Position numbers and translations under genes: made by a program. Below, in pieces: positions 28,456-37,671 of a DNA stretch of 64,000 bases (its first letter is position 1; every line of letters starts with the position of its first letter). The notes under the pieces were generated by a model. It saw only the letters and a program-made list of their open reading frames with translations. It did not search any database and was not told the origin of the DNA. This DNA comes from Megaera polyxenophila (GTDB lineage Bacteria > Pseudomonadota > Alphaproteobacteria > Rickettsiales > Rickettsiaceae): positions 248,001 through 312,000 of the forward strand of contig NZ_CP104166.1 in NCBI RefSeq assembly GCF_029982035.1, in the 5' to 3' direction.

Positions 28456-30084
28456 AATGATGTTAGGCAAAATATTCGATTTTTTTTCTAAAAAAATGGA
28501 CACTGAGGAGAAAAAAAGTAAATTAGCAGATGGAATATACAAAAACTTTTTAATTACCCTAAAAAAAGTATTCTGGATTCTTCGCCCTAAAATAAATTCC
28601 CATGCTAAAATCGATCAACTAAGATATTTATCCCAAACAGCTTTAATTGAAGAAACCGTTGCACCTCATGTAGTACGCACCACTTTAATGATTATAAGTA
28701 CGATTATTATTGTGTTAGTAATTTGGTCTGCTCTTACTTATGTCAATGAAATAGCAGTTACGGAAGGAGAAGTTTTACCAAGCAAGCATATACAGGTTAT
28801 ACAGCATCTCGAAGGCGGGATAGTAAGTGAAATTAATGTTGCGGAAGGGGAATTAGTTGAAAAAGGCCAAATATTAATTAGATTGGATGGATCAGGGCTT
28901 AAGAAAGATCTAGCAAGTCTTAAAGCAAAGAAATTATCACTTCAATATCAGGCCCTAAGGCTTAAGTCTTTTATTAGCAAAACTACCCCGACTTTTAATG
29001 GAATACCTCCGGAAGATAGAAACAAGCAAATGGAAGATGAACAGTTAAAAGCTTTTGAAAGTATGATAAAGGCTAAAGAAAGCGAGAGAAAAGTTATTGA
29101 GGAACAAATTGATCAAAAAAAAGAATCCCTTAAAAGCTTGGAAGAAAAATATAAGACATTAGCAGAAAATATTAAATTAGTTTCTGAAGAACGCGATTTA
29201 AAAAAACAACTTGCAGATAAAGGGCGCTTGAGCAAATTTAATTTCCTAGATATTAACCCACCAATTAAATACCCGACATAACTATTGCCAAGAAGGAAGG
29301 AATTTGTATAATGCAATAATGTCAAAAAGTGAAGATTTTAGGAAATTATCAATAAGCGCACAAGCGTCGATGAGAAAGATTGCTCTAAAACTAGTAAAAA
29401 GAGGAGAGAGTCAATCGTCGGTAGGTGAATTAATAGGAGTGAGTCGCCAGACAGTAAATGAATGGGTAAGGAGGGAAAAGAGAGGCGACAAGTACGCAAT
29501 TAGTGGGAAGTTAAGAGGTAGAAAGATAGGAGAGAAAAGGCTTATAACCGAAGATCAAAGTAAAATAATACAAGGGTACGTAAATATCTCTAGACCAGAA
29601 GATCACAATATCAAATCAGCATTATGGTCAAGAAAATCAGTTAATGCACTCATCAAAAAACATTGTGGATTTTTTCTTCCCCTAAGTACAATAGGCGAAT
29701 ATTTAAGAAGATGGGGGTATACTGCACAAAAGCCAAAGAAGTTAGCATATGAGCAGCAACCCAAAAGGGTTCAATTTTGGTTAGATGAAGAATATCCGTC
29801 AATAGCCAAGCAAGCAGAATATGAAAAGGCAGAAATACATTGGTGCGACGAAGTAGGGATAAAACAAGAGTGTCAGGTATTACAAAGCTATTCTTTAAAA
29901 GGAAAAACCCCTGTTGTGATTCATAAATCGAAGAGATTTAGTATAAACATGATATCCACTGTTACAAATAACGGTAAGCTAAGGTTTATGCTGTACGAAG
30001 AGACACTAAAAACAAATGTATTTATAGAATTTTTACGGAGGTTGGTAAAATACTCCAAGAAAAAAATCTTCTTAATCCTAGATA

Positions 30085-31213
30085 TTAACCCACCAATTAA
30101 ATACCCGACTTAGGCGGCATATTTTACTTCTTTCGCCTGAAATAATCTTTTGATATGTTCTGGGTTATTTTGCAGAGTCCTTAGGTAAGATTTTAAATTC
30201 CCTTGGAGTTCAGATTTTGTAAGAGGTATATGTTTCCTATTTACATTTCTTTTTAAATCGTTGTTTAAATATTCATCCGGATTATGTTGCGGAGTATACG
30301 GAGGCAGAAAAAATAAAGAAATTTTCTTTTTATGTTTCCGAGTCCATATTTGTACTTTTTTGCTATGATGAACCTTGAGATTATCTAGGATTAAGAAGAT
30401 TTTTTTCTTGGAGTATTTTACCAACCTCCGTAAAAATTCTATAAATACATTTGTTTTTAGTGTCTCTTCGTACAGCATAAACCTTAGCTTACCGTTATTT
30501 GTAACAGTGGATATCATGTTTATACTAAATCTCTTCGATTTATGAATCACAACAGGGGTTTTTCCTTTTAAAGAATAGCTTTGTAATACCTGACACTCTT
30601 GTTTTATCCCTACTTCGTCGCACCAATGTATTTCTGCCTTTTCATATTCTGCTTGCTTGGCTATTGACGGATATTCTTCATCTAACCAAAATTGAACCCT
30701 TTTGGGTTGCTGCTCATATGCTAACTTCTTTGGCTTTTGTGCAGTATACCCCCATCTTCTTAAATATTCGCCTATTGTACTTAGGGGAAGAAAAAATCCA
30801 CAATGTTTTTTGATGAGTGCATTAACTGATTTTCTTGACCATAATGCTGATTTGATATTGTGATCTTCTGGTCTAGAGATATTTACGTACCCTTGTATTA
30901 TTTTACTTTGATCTTCGGTTATAAGCCTTTTCTCTCCTATCTTTCTACCTCTTAACTTCCCACTAATTGCGTACTTGTCGCCTCTCTTTTCCCTCCTTAC
31001 CCATTCATTTACTGTCTGGCGACTCACTCCTATTAATTCACCTACCGACGATTGACTCTCTCCTCTTTTTACTAGTTTTAGAGCAATCTTTCTCATCGAC
31101 GCTTGTGCGCTTATTGATAATTTCCTAAAATCTTCACTTTTTGACATTATTGCATTATACAAATTCCTTCCTTCTTGGCAATAGTTATGTCGGGTATTTA
31201 ATTGGTGGGTTAA
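30085..31213 (-). mobile_element. IS630-family element, copy 2, intact, nested in copy 1
   Basis: A complete 1129-bp element in the opposite orientation to the one that surrounds it. It is flanked by TA at 30083-30084 and 31214-31215. Both ends carry the TTAACCCACC terminal repeat. It is the only copy in the window with an unbroken transposase and so the likely source of activity. Confidence 0.95.
30110..31147 (-). CDS. IS630-family transposase, intact
   Basis: A 345-residue Tc1/mariner-related transposase that inserts at TA. The N-terminal helix-turn-helix (SSVGELIGVSRQTVNEW, about residues 30-46) is followed by a winged-helix part. The DDE domain has Asp in HWCDEVGIKQ, Asp in FLILDNLKVHHS and Glu in HNPDEYLNND, the spacing typical of IS630. 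The ATG at 31145-31147 was chosen. A TTG at 31162 with aaggaagg in front could add five residues. No frameshift is needed for expression. Confidence 0.93.
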   Translation of the reverse strand: MSKSEDFRKLSISAQASMRKIALKLVKRGESQSSVGELIGVSRQTVNEWVRREKRGDKYAISGKLRGRKIGEKRLITEDQSKIIQGYVNISRPEDHNIKSALWSRKSVNALIKKHCGFFLPLSTIGEYLRRWGYTAQKPKKLAYEQQPKRVQFWLDEEYPSIAKQAEYEKAEIHWCDEVGIKQECQVLQSYSLKGKTPVVIHKSKRFSINMISTVTNNGKLRFMLYEETLKTNVFIEFLRRLVKYSKKKIFLILDNLKVHHSKKVQIWTRKHKKKISLFFLPPYTPQHNPDEYLNNDLKRNVNRKHIPLTKSELQGNLKSYLRTLQNNPEHIKRLFQAKEVKYAA

Positions 31214-32305
31214 TAATCTCAAGGTTCATCATAGCAAAAAAGTACAAATATGGACTCGGAAACATAAAAAGAAAATTTCTTTATTTTTTCTGCCTCCGTA
31301 TACTCCGCAACATAATCCGGATGAATATTTAAACAACGATTTAAAAAGAAATGTAAATAGGAAACATATACCTCTTACAAAATCTGAACTCCAAGGGAAT
31401 TTAAAATCTTACCTAAGGACTCTGCAAAATAACCCAGAACATATCAAAAGATTATTTCAGGCGAAAGAAGTAAAATATGCCGCCTAAGTCGGGTATTTAA
31501 TTGGTGGGTTAATATACAAAAACAATTAAATCAGATTCAAGGAGATATAAATAGTGTGGAGTCAGATATATCTCAAGCAAAGAATGCTATTGAGGAGTAT
31601 CAAAACCGCCTTGATTCTCTTAATGCAAAAGCTATTGATGAAGCTTATCAAGAACTTAACAGAGTTAATACAGATTTATCTCAGATTGATGAAGCCACTC
31701 GAAAATTATCCGATCAAATTTCTAGGCTTGATATAAGGTCACCATCATACGGTTACGTTAAAGGTTTAAAAGTTAAAACTATTGGTGGAATTATTGAATC
31801 CGGAAAAGTTATTATAGAAATAGTTCCCCTTGAAGGGGCATTAGTAATTGAAACAAAAATTAACCCTAGAGATGTTGGTTATGTAAAAATTGGCCAATTA
31901 GTAAAAGTTAAAGTCAGTTCCTATGATTTTTCGAGGTACGGAACTGTTAACGGTAACCTAGAATATGTGTCGGCAACTACTTTTATAAATGAAGACGGAA
32001 CTAGATACTATTTAGGTAAAGTATCTCTTGAGAAAAAATATGTGGGGAAAGATCCTACCCGAAACTTAATTATACCTGGTATGACTGTACAGGCTGATAT
32101 AGTATCAGGAAGTAAAACTATCCTTGCATATCTGTTAAAGCCTATACACACTTCTATTGCTACTGCATTCACAGAACGGTAGGTTGGTAATGCTTTTAAT
32201 AAATTTGCCCTATTCGATAATGAGAAAGAAAAAATGAAAAATAATCCCTTAATTTTAGTTGTTGACGATGATAGAACAACGTTAACTATAATTGAAACTA
32301 TTTTA

Positions 32306-33432
32306 TTAACCCACCAATTAAATACCCGACTTAGGCGGCATATTTTACTTCTTTCGCCTGAAATAATCTTTTGATATGTTCTGGGTTATTTTGCAGAGTC
32401 CTTAGGTAAGATTTTAAATTCCCTTGGAGTTCAGATTTTGTAAGAGGTATATGTTTCCTATTTACATTTCTTTTTAAATCGTTGTTTAAATATTCATCCG
32501 GATTATGTTGCGGAGTATACGGAGGCAGAAAAAATAAAGAAATTTTCTTTTTATGTTTCCGAGTCCATATTTGTACTTTTTTGCTATGATGAACCTTGAG
32601 ATTATCTAGGATTAAGAAGATTTTTTTCTTGGAGTATTTTACCAACCTCCGTAAAAATTCTATAAATACATTTGTTTTTAGTGTCTCTTCGTACAGCATA
32701 AACCTTAGCTTACCGTTATTTGTAACAGTGGATATCATGTTTATACTAAATCTCTTCGATTTATGAATCACAACAGGGGTTTTTCCTTTTAAAGAATAGC
32801 TTTGTAATACCTGACACTCTTGTTTTATCCCTACTTCGTCGCACCAATGTATTTCTGCCTTTTCATATTCTGCTTGCTTGGCTATTGACGGATATTCTTC
32901 ATCTAACCAAAATTGAACCCTTTTGGGTTGCTGCTCATATGCTAACTTCTTTGGCTTTTGTGCAGTATACCCCCATCTTCTTAAATATTCGCCTATTGTA
33001 CTTAGGGGAAGAAAAAATCCACAATGTTTTTTGATGAGTGCATTAACTGATTTTCTTGACCATAATGCTGATTTGATATTGTGATCTTCTGGTCTAGAGA
33101 TATTTACGTACCCTTGTATTATTTCTTTGATCTTCGGTTATAAGCCTTTTCTCTCCTATCTTTCTACCTCTTAACTTCCCACTAATTGCGTACTTGTCGC
33201 CTCTCTTTTCCCTCCTTACCCATTCATTTACTGTCTGGCGACTCACTCCTATTAATTCACCTACCGACGATTGACTCTCTCCTCTTTTTACTAGTTTTAG
33301 AGCAATCTTTCTCATCGACGCTTGTGCGCTTATTGATAATTTCCTAAAATCTTCACTTTTTGACATTATTGCATTATACAAATTCCTTCCTTCTTGGCAA
33401 TAGTTATGTCGGGTATTTAATTGGTGGGTTAA
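32306..33432 (-). mobile_element. IS630-family element, copy 3 (defective)
   Basis: An 1127-bp copy, two bases shorter than the others, flanked by TA at 32304-32305 and 33433-33434. It splits the receiver domain after codon 24. The two missing bases lie near 33123 and break the transposase frame. Confidence 0.95.
32331..33366 (-). pseudogene. IS630 transposase with two-base deletion
   Basis: Identical to the intact transposase except for a two-base loss near 33123, where the intact sequence ttattttacttt reads ttatttcttt. The frame is lost after about codon 80 (ITEDQ), just beyond the helix-turn-helix. The remaining N-terminal piece could still bind the ends and act as an inhibitor. That is inference. 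Confidence 0.92.
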
Positions 33433-35229
33433 TAGCACAGAATGATTATGAAATCATTACAGCGATAAATGGTAAAATGGCTCAGGAAACTATAATGAGG
33501 CATCACGACAAACTGGATGCAATTTTACTTGATAGAATAATGCCGGATATCAATGGTATAGAAATAGTAAGATGGATAAATAGCAGTAAAAAAATTTCAA
33601 AACCTCCTATAATAATGTTAACAGTTTTAGATAAACCGGAACAAGTCAAGGAAGGAATAGACGAAGGAGTATTTTATTATTTGACAAAACCTATCCAAGG
33701 AAATGTCCTGAAATCAGTTTTATTGTCAGCTGTTAATGAATCAAAACAGCATAAGCTACTGGCCCAAGAATTACAAAGACACCGAGGTGGTTTCAAGTTA
33801 ATAAAAAATGCTGTATTTAACTTTCACAGTTTAGCTGAAGCTGAAGATTTGTCCTGTTTTATTGCAAATTTTTTTCCAGAATCCAATAAGGTTTTACCTG
33901 GTATTTCTGCCCTCTTAGTTAATGCTGTTGAGCATGGAAATCTACAAATTTCCTATGATAAAAAATCAAAACTGATATCAGCAGGAACTTGGAAACAAGA
34001 AGTAGAAAAAAGGTCAGAATTAGAAGAGTATAAAAATAAATTTGTAGAAGTTATTTTTAATAAAGAAGATAAGAAATACTCAATAAAAGTTACCGATCAA
34101 GGTTCTGGATTTGCCTGGCAAAAATTTATTGCCGTTGACCCTGCTAGGGCTCTTGATAATCATGGGCGAGGGATCGCTAGAGCTAATATGATTTTCGACT
34201 CTCTCCAGTATAATAAACAAGGAAACCAAGTAATTGCAATAGTAGATAACACAGGGAAGGACAGTTTTACATGGTAAAATCAATTACCAAAAATTCATTT
34301 TCTATATTTGCCGTTTTCCTTGCTTATTTTATTCCAGCAAAATTAGGTTTCCTCATAGCTCTTCCTTCTGATAATGCCACCGCAATATGGCCGGCATCCG
34401 GTATTGCAGCGGCTGCCGTTATTTTTTTTGGCTACAGAACATTACCGGGAGTTTTTTTAGGGTCTTTGACCGCAAATTTAACTAACTTTACTTCCTCCCT
34501 TGATCTTTTTATTGATAAAACATTAAATTTCATCGACATATCTCTTTATATAGCAACCGGAGCAGTTATTGAATCTTTCACTGTTGTTTTTATCATAAAA
34601 AAACTTATAGGGTATCCCAGCTCGCTTTCTCACTGGCACGATATACTTATTTTATTCATTATAGCCGGTATGGTAGGTTCTATTCCCTCCCCTACCATAG
34701 GCGTTACCTCTTTATATCTTAAAGGTATAATTCCCTTTGGTAACTATTTTTATAATTGGTGGACTTGGTGGATAGGAAACAGCCTTGGAATTATTGTATG
34801 TACCCCTATACTCGTCGCTATCTTTACCCCCAATGAATATTAACCCACCAATTAAATACCCGACATAACTATTGCCAAGAAGGAAGGAATTTGTATAATG
34901 CAATAATGTCAAAAAGTGAAGATTTTAGGAAATTATCAATAAGCGCACAAGCGTCGATGAGAAAGATTGCTCTAAAACTAGTAAAAAGAGGAGAGAGTCA
35001 ATCGTCGGTAGGTGAATTAATAGGAGTGAGTCGCCAGACAGTAAATGAATGGGTAAGGAGGGAAAAGAGAGGCGACAAGTACGCAATTAGTGGGAAGTTA
35101 AGAGGTAGAAAGATAGGAGAGAAAAGGCTTATAACCGAAGATCAAAGTAAAATAATACAAGGGTATAAGGTGGCCCAATTTGTCTAGACTAAAAATCAGA
35201 AATTATGAGATATAATTTGCGTTATAATA

Positions 35230-36072
35230 TTAGCCAATAATTTTTGTTAAATACACCTGTTCTGGAGTTAAATATTCCAAGGATTGGTGCATCCTTTTAC
35301 TATTATAAAAAGTTATGTAATCTGTTATAGCATTTTTTACCTCCTTGACAGTATTTAAAATTATCAAATATATTTTTTCTTGTTTTAATGAACGCCAAAA
35401 TCTTTCAATAAATACATTATCTAAAGCCCTACCTTTACCGTCCATGCTAATCTTGATTTCACGTTTAACAAGTTCGTAGATGAAATTTTTTGACGTAAAT
35501 TGAGAACCTTGATCGGTATTAAAAACCTCAGGTTGACCGTGCTTTTCTAGGGCTTCTTCTAGTGCGTCGATGCAAAAATCACTTTCTAAGCTAATAGAAA
35601 CCTTCCAGCTCAGAATATAACGGCTAAACCAATCAATAATGGCTACTAGATATACAAATCCTTGTGCCATTCTAATATAAGTTATATCGGTGCTCCATAC
35701 CTGATTTGTCTTAGTAATTTCAACGCCTTTTAAAAGATAAGGATATACCTTATGAGCTTGGTTGCGCTTGCTTAAATTCATTTTAGGATAAATGGCTTCT
35801 ATTGACATTATTCCGTAATAACGACTTACCGCTTTGCGACCAATAACAATTCCAAACGGTACAAGATGCTTGGACATTCTTCTGGCCCCGAAATACGGAT
35901 GCTCTGTATAGATTTCATCAATTACTTTCATTATTTCTAAGTCTCTTGTAGTTATTCCTTTTGCCTTGTAATAATAAGTAGATTTATTAATTAAAAGTAG
36001 ATCGCATTGCCTAACAATGCTTAGATTTATACAATTATTATCAATCATACTTTTCCTAGTTTCCAAGTCCAA
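35230..36072 (-). CDS. IS3-family OrfB (transposase catalytic part)
   Basis: A 280-residue rve-type integrase domain. The catalytic residues are all visible: Asp in WSTDITYIRM, Asp in NTDQGSQFTS and Glu in NVFIERFWRSLK. It should be made as an OrfA-OrfB fusion by frameshifting at the run of nine A near 36092. OrfB lies in the +1 frame relative to OrfA, while IS3 elements normally use -1, so this copy may have lost or gained A's and be inactive. The TTG at 36070-36072 is only a nominal start. Confidence 0.88.
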   Translation of the reverse strand: MDLETRKSMIDNNCINLSIVRQCDLLLINKSTYYYKAKGITTRDLEIMKVIDEIYTEHPYFGARRMSKHLVPFGIVIGRKAVSRYYGIMSIEAIYPKMNLSKRNQAHKVYPYLLKGVEITKTNQVWSTDITYIRMAQGFVYLVAIIDWFSRYILSWKVSISLESDFCIDALEEALEKHGQPEVFNTDQGSQFTSKNFIYELVKREIKISMDGKGRALDNVFIERFWRSLKQEKIYLIILNTVKEVKNAITDYITFYNSKRMHQSLEYLTPEQVYLTKIIG

Positions 36073-36355
36073 ACAATGTAGATTTTTTTTTCAGCCAGTC
36101 ACGCTCAACGCTTAACTGTCCTATTTGTTCATATAATTGTTTTATCAAATCTTGATTGTCTGGATCTTTTGTTGCCGGCTTAACTTGAAAACCACTAACT
36201 AAATTTTCTATACCTCTTTTTTTCCATGCTTGTATTTGAGTTGCATGAACCCCGTACTTACTGCTTATTTGTGCTATTGTCATTTCAGCTTTTATTGCTT
36301 CTATAACAATTTTTGTTTTTTCCGTCGCACTATATTGCTTCGCTTTTTTAGACAT
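36056..36355 (-). CDS. IS3-family OrfA (transposase DNA-binding part)
   Basis: A 99-residue helix-turn-helix protein. KQYSATEKTKIVIEAIKAE and KYGVHATQIQAWKKRG form the DNA-binding part, followed by a leucine-zipper-like coiled coil (QLYEQIGQLSVERDWLKKK). OrfA recognises the element ends. The C-terminus after the A run (LFGLGN) is a frame tail. It overlaps the orfB frame by 17 bases. Confidence 0.9.
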   Translation of the reverse strand: MSKKAKQYSATEKTKIVIEAIKAEMTIAQISSKYGVHATQIQAWKKRGIENLVSGFQVKPATKDPDNQDLIKQLYEQIGQLSVERDWLKKKSTLFGLGN

Positions 36356-37671
36356 ATAATTTCCATTTCCTTGTTGTGAAATTATATCTCATTCTTCATT
36401 TTTAGCAGTCCAGTTTTTGGGTACCATTATAGTACGTAAATATCTCTAGACCAGAAGATCACAATATCAAATCAGCATTATGGTCAAGAAAATCAGTTAA
36501 TGCACTCATCAAAAAACATTGTGGATTTTTTCTTCCCCTAAGTACAATAGGCGAATATTTAAGAAGATGGGGGTATACTGCACAAAAGCCAAAGAAGTTA
36601 GCATATGAGCAGCAACCCAAAAGGGTTCAATTTTGGTTAGATGAAGAATATCCGTCAATAGCCAAGCAAGCAGAATATGAAAAGGCAGAAATACATTGGT
36701 GCGACGAAGTAGGGATAAAACAAGAGTGTCAGGTATTACAAAGCTATTCTTTAAAAGGAAAAACCCCTGTTGTGATTCATAAATCGAAGAGATTTAGTAT
36801 AAACATGATATCCACTGTTACAAATAACGGTAAGCTAAGGTTTATGCTGTACGAAGAGACACTAAAAACAAATGTATTTATAGAATTTTTACGGAGGTTG
36901 GTAAAATACTCCAAGAAAAAAATCTTCTTAATCCTAGATAATCTCAAGGTTCATCATAGCAAAAAAGTACAAATATGGACTCGGAAACATAAAAAGAAAA
37001 TTTCTTTATTTTTTCTGCCTCCGTATACTCCGCAACATAATCCGGATGAATATTTAAACAACGATTTAAAAAGAAATGTAAATAGGAAACATATACCTCT
37101 TACAAAATCTGAACTCCAAGGGAATTTAAAATCTTACCTAAGGACTCTGCAAAATAACCCAGAACATATCAAAAGATTATTTCAGGCGAAAGAAGTAAAA
37201 TATGCCGCCTAAGTCGGGTATTTAGTTGGTGGGTTAATATATTAGTATTAAACGAAAAATACTTATAGTTACTCCTCTTATTTCTGTTTTTAGTATAGTA
37301 ATTATTTTATTTATAAACGCAAGTAACTGGGAGCATAAAAAATTACAACAGGAACTCGAAAGCACGGCCAGAAGCGCAATAATTCAGCTTGAAAACAAGA
37401 TACACAATTATATTGAGGAAATATCCGCAATGAGTAATTTTTATCTTGCATATGATCAGGTAGATAGGTCAAATTTTAAATATTTAATTGGTAATCTTCT
37501 AAAACATTCGCCGGAAATATACAGCCTACAATGGGCTCCCAAGATGGATATAAATTCCCAAAATAAATTTATAGATCAAGCTAGAAAGGAGGGAATTAAT
37601 TATCAAATAAAGAAATATTCCGGTAGTAGAAATTTATTACAGAGTCAAGAAAAAGCAATATTCTTTCCTAT

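Larger units (their letters stand above)
29319..31487 (+). pseudogene. IS630 transposase interrupted by a second IS630
   Basis: The same 345-residue transposase as the intact copy at 30110-31147, split after codon 255 (FLILD) at a TA, 30083-30084, and resuming at 31216 (LKVHHSKK). A TTG five codons upstream with a strong aaggaagg in front is an alternative start. The element has lost its own transposase but keeps both ends, so it could still be moved in trans. Confidence 0.92.
29253..31512 (+). mobile_element. IS630-family element, copy 1, carrying copy 2 inside
   Basis: A 1129-bp element in two pieces (29253-30084 and 31216-31512), with another copy of itself inverted in the middle. The ends start TTAACCCACCAATTAAATA, as an inverted repeat. 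Flanking TA at 29251-29252 and 31513-31514 is the expected target duplication. It breaks the HlyD-type gene. Confidence 0.95.
28445..32182 (+). pseudogene. HlyD-type membrane fusion protein, split by IS630
   Basis: The periplasmic adaptor of a type I secretion system. The first part (28445-29252) has one membrane helix near residues 77-97, then the biotinyl/lipoyl-like half-motif EGGIVSEINVAEGELVEKGQ and a long coiled coil. The second part (31515-32182) continues the coiled coil and the second half-motif (LDIRSPSYGYVKGL) and ends with the HlyD beta-barrel (LIIPGMTVQADIVSG). Removing the IS630 pair and one TA gives an uninterrupted 491-codon frame (FLDIQKQLNQIQ at the joint). Length and domain order match HlyD/LapC. 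The start overlaps the ABC gene by 11 bases. Confidence 0.88.
32234..34277 (+). pseudogene. Receiver + HATPase signalling protein, split by IS630
   Basis: A 304-residue protein if the insertion is removed (32234-32305 joined to 33435-34277). The receiver domain has DDD near the start (LVVDDDRTT), the phosphate acceptor Asp57 in AILLDRIMPD and Lys in YLTKPI. The C-terminus is an HATPase like that of anti-sigma/RsbW-type kinases: N box ALLVNAVEHGN, G1 box TDQGSGF, G2 box GRGIARANM. No histidine-kinase dimerisation domain is present. Its stop overlaps the start of the sensor gene by seven bases. It lies 50 bases after the HlyD-type gene, so it is in the same operon and probably controls the secretion system. 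Confidence 0.85.
35166..36431 (-). mobile_element. IS3-family insertion sequence inside IS630 copy 4
   Basis: A 1266-bp element flanked by the 3-base duplication GTA (35163-35165 and 36432-36434), the size expected of IS3. The ends are imperfect inverted repeats: one reads taaggtggcccaa, the other, reversed, tataatggtaccca. It carries orfA and orfB on the minus strand. It is the only copy in the window. Confidence 0.92.
34906..37212 (+). pseudogene. IS630 transposase interrupted by IS3-family element
   Basis: The 345-residue transposase split at codon 87 (IIQGY) by the IS3-family insertion and resuming after the duplicated GTA. It contains no other lesion, so precise loss of the IS3 would restore it. 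Confidence 0.92.
34840..37237 (+). mobile_element. IS630-family element, copy 4, carrying an IS3
   Basis: 1129 bp of IS630 in two pieces with an IS3-family element between them. It is flanked by TA at 34838-34839 and 37238-37239. The right terminal repeat differs by one base from the other copies (tttagttgg). Confidence 0.95.
34271..37671 (+). pseudogene. MASE1/CHASE-like membrane sensor, split and truncated
   Basis: The membrane sensor encoded after the receiver-HATPase protein. 34271-34839 encodes about 190 residues with six to seven membrane helices in the MASE1 pattern (DNATAIWPASGIAAA, NWWTWWIGNSLGI). After the IS630 the frame resumes at 37240 with a further helix (LISVFSIVIILFINAS) and a CHASE-like extracytoplasmic part (YSLQWAPKMD), then stops where IS5 copy B begins at 37672. 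The expected cytoplasmic output domain (kinase, GGDEF or other) is gone and is not found in the window. The start overlaps the preceding gene, showing an operon. Confidence 0.82.

Noticed and set aside
33360..34277. A native 305-residue gene starting in IS630
   Set aside because: The first 25 codons are the reverse of the IS630 end. The native gene starts at 32234 and is split.
29253..37237. Repeated blocks considered as a CRISPR or tandem-repeat array
   Set aside because: The repeats are complete or nested IS630 elements of 1.1 kb with target duplications. There are no short regularly spaced repeats.
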